In this document: positions 29,297 through 30,000 of the stretch, piece by piece | How the letters are laid out: every line of letters starts with the position of its first letter | Numbering within the stretch: the first letter of the stretch is position 1 | Assembly: GCA_025677825.1 (NCBI GenBank) | Contig: JAIXMO010000011.1 | Coordinates: 1 to 30,000 of the forward strand | Source: Helicostylum pulchrum | Lineage: Eukaryota; Mucoromycota; Mucoromycetes; Mucorales; Mucoraceae | DNA length: 30,000 nucleotides | Direction: 5' to 3' | Made by a program: the position numbers and the translations under genes | The notes under the pieces: generated by a model | What the model was told of the DNA's origin: nothing | The model's input: the letters and a program-made list of their open reading frames with translations, nothing else | Databases searched by the model: none

Positions 29297-30000
29297 CTCG
29301 GTAAATATTATTTGAATAGACAAAGAAATATATTCCCATCAGTATGATTTATGTACCTCTCTTTTTTTTTTTTACTGCGTACAAGCTTTTTATTTTTTGC
29401 TGTGTCAAGTAGCCCTTATGTGTGATCGCATATTGGTATTACAAATTCATTGGCTAGAGCTAAACCTTATCACATAATCAATTTAATGTCTGTTTTAGAG
29501 CGTGAGAGGATTAACATTATGCATTTATTGATAAGTTACGAGATACATTTATCTATTTCTCATGTGAGTGCTTTGCGATATATATTTTTTTCACTGTCAA
29601 AAAAAAAAAGGAAGAGAAAAGTATAGCAGTTAATTGGTTTTTTTTTTAAGAAAAAAAAACTTGGTATATTGTAACAATACAAAAATATTTGTATCTTGCC
29701 GCATTTCCCACTATTTTCGGGAAGATTTTTGCCAAGTTAAGTTTGTAGGCAGATTTCCGGCAAAAAATTATAAGCATCCATGAGTTCAATTTATAGGAGC
29801 TTGGAATGATAGATCGAGATACAGATTGAATAAATACGGCGCTTTAAACTAAGGTAATTCACGCAGAAAAAAATATATTATAGAAAACGCGGAAAGCTCA
29901 TGTTTTAGAACAATAGCCAACCTTAAAAGCTTAACTTTCAAAAAACTATTCAATCGCTTCAAAATCATTATCAATGGAGGGCCGTGTTGCAGATCCGCCT
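29297..30000. other. AT-rich intergenic end of window
   Basis: About 700 bases upstream of the acetylpolyamine amidohydrolase-like gene. It contains a T run at about 29360-29373 near that start and a T11/A-rich pair at 29639-29660. No open frame with support, tRNA or repeat array is seen up to the window edge. Confidence 0.5.

Overview
The window looks like nuclear DNA of a filamentous, early-diverging fungus, most likely Mucoromycota (Mucorales-like). It is AT-rich and full of poly-A/poly-T tracts. Genes are packed closely and broken by many very short introns, mostly 55-97 nt, with GT..AG ends and CTAAC/TTAAC-like branch sites. Almost every product is a typical fungal housekeeping protein in the standard code. 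The placement rests on gene style, and no marker gene fixes the genus. I rebuilt 14 genes; the 13 multi-exon or spliced models were checked so that exon phases join and family motifs run across junctions (45 introns in total).

Layout, left to right. 883-2483 (+) PRL1/Prp46 spliceosomal WD40 protein. 2547-3656 (-) N-terminal amidase NTA1. 3750-4796 (-) SAP-domain Tho1/CIP29 mRNP factor. 5100-5501 (+) small disordered protein with a 15-bp tandem repeat. 6996-9976 (+) secreted-kelch/three-TM membrane protein. 10112-10846 (+) Pof1-like nucleotidyltransferase. 10871-11948 (-) ELO fatty-acid elongase. 13570-14787 (+) SAM methyltransferase. 15091-16410 (+) mitochondrial carrier. 16453-18196 (+) orphan C2H2 zinc-finger protein. 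18933-20116 (-) CLIP-170/Bik1-like CAP-Gly protein. 20484-21288 (+) Edc1/PNRC-like decapping activator. 22112-23236 (+) ribosomal protein uS3. 23298-26546 (-) MSH3. 26684-27802 (-) ceruloplasmin-like multicopper oxidase. 27909-29296 (-) acetylpolyamine amidohydrolase/class II deacetylase-like enzyme.

The genes do not form one pathway. Several concern RNA and protein life cycles: splicing (PRL1), mRNP export (Tho1), decapping (Edc1), translation (uS3) and the N-end rule (NTA1). Three gene pairs are convergent with only 24-63 bp between stop codons, so their transcripts probably overlap.

The most unusual feature is a predicted 3-nucleotide micro-exon (TTC) in the uS3 gene. It supplies a conserved Phe and lies between a consensus acceptor and a consensus donor. 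Other points of interest are a multicopper oxidase lacking one His-x-His copper motif, two stop-free 3n introns among 16 introns of 3n length, an orphan zinc-finger gene, a compact CLIP-170, and C-run and inverted-repeat structures upstream of uS3. No tRNA, rRNA, CRISPR array or recognisable transposon was found.
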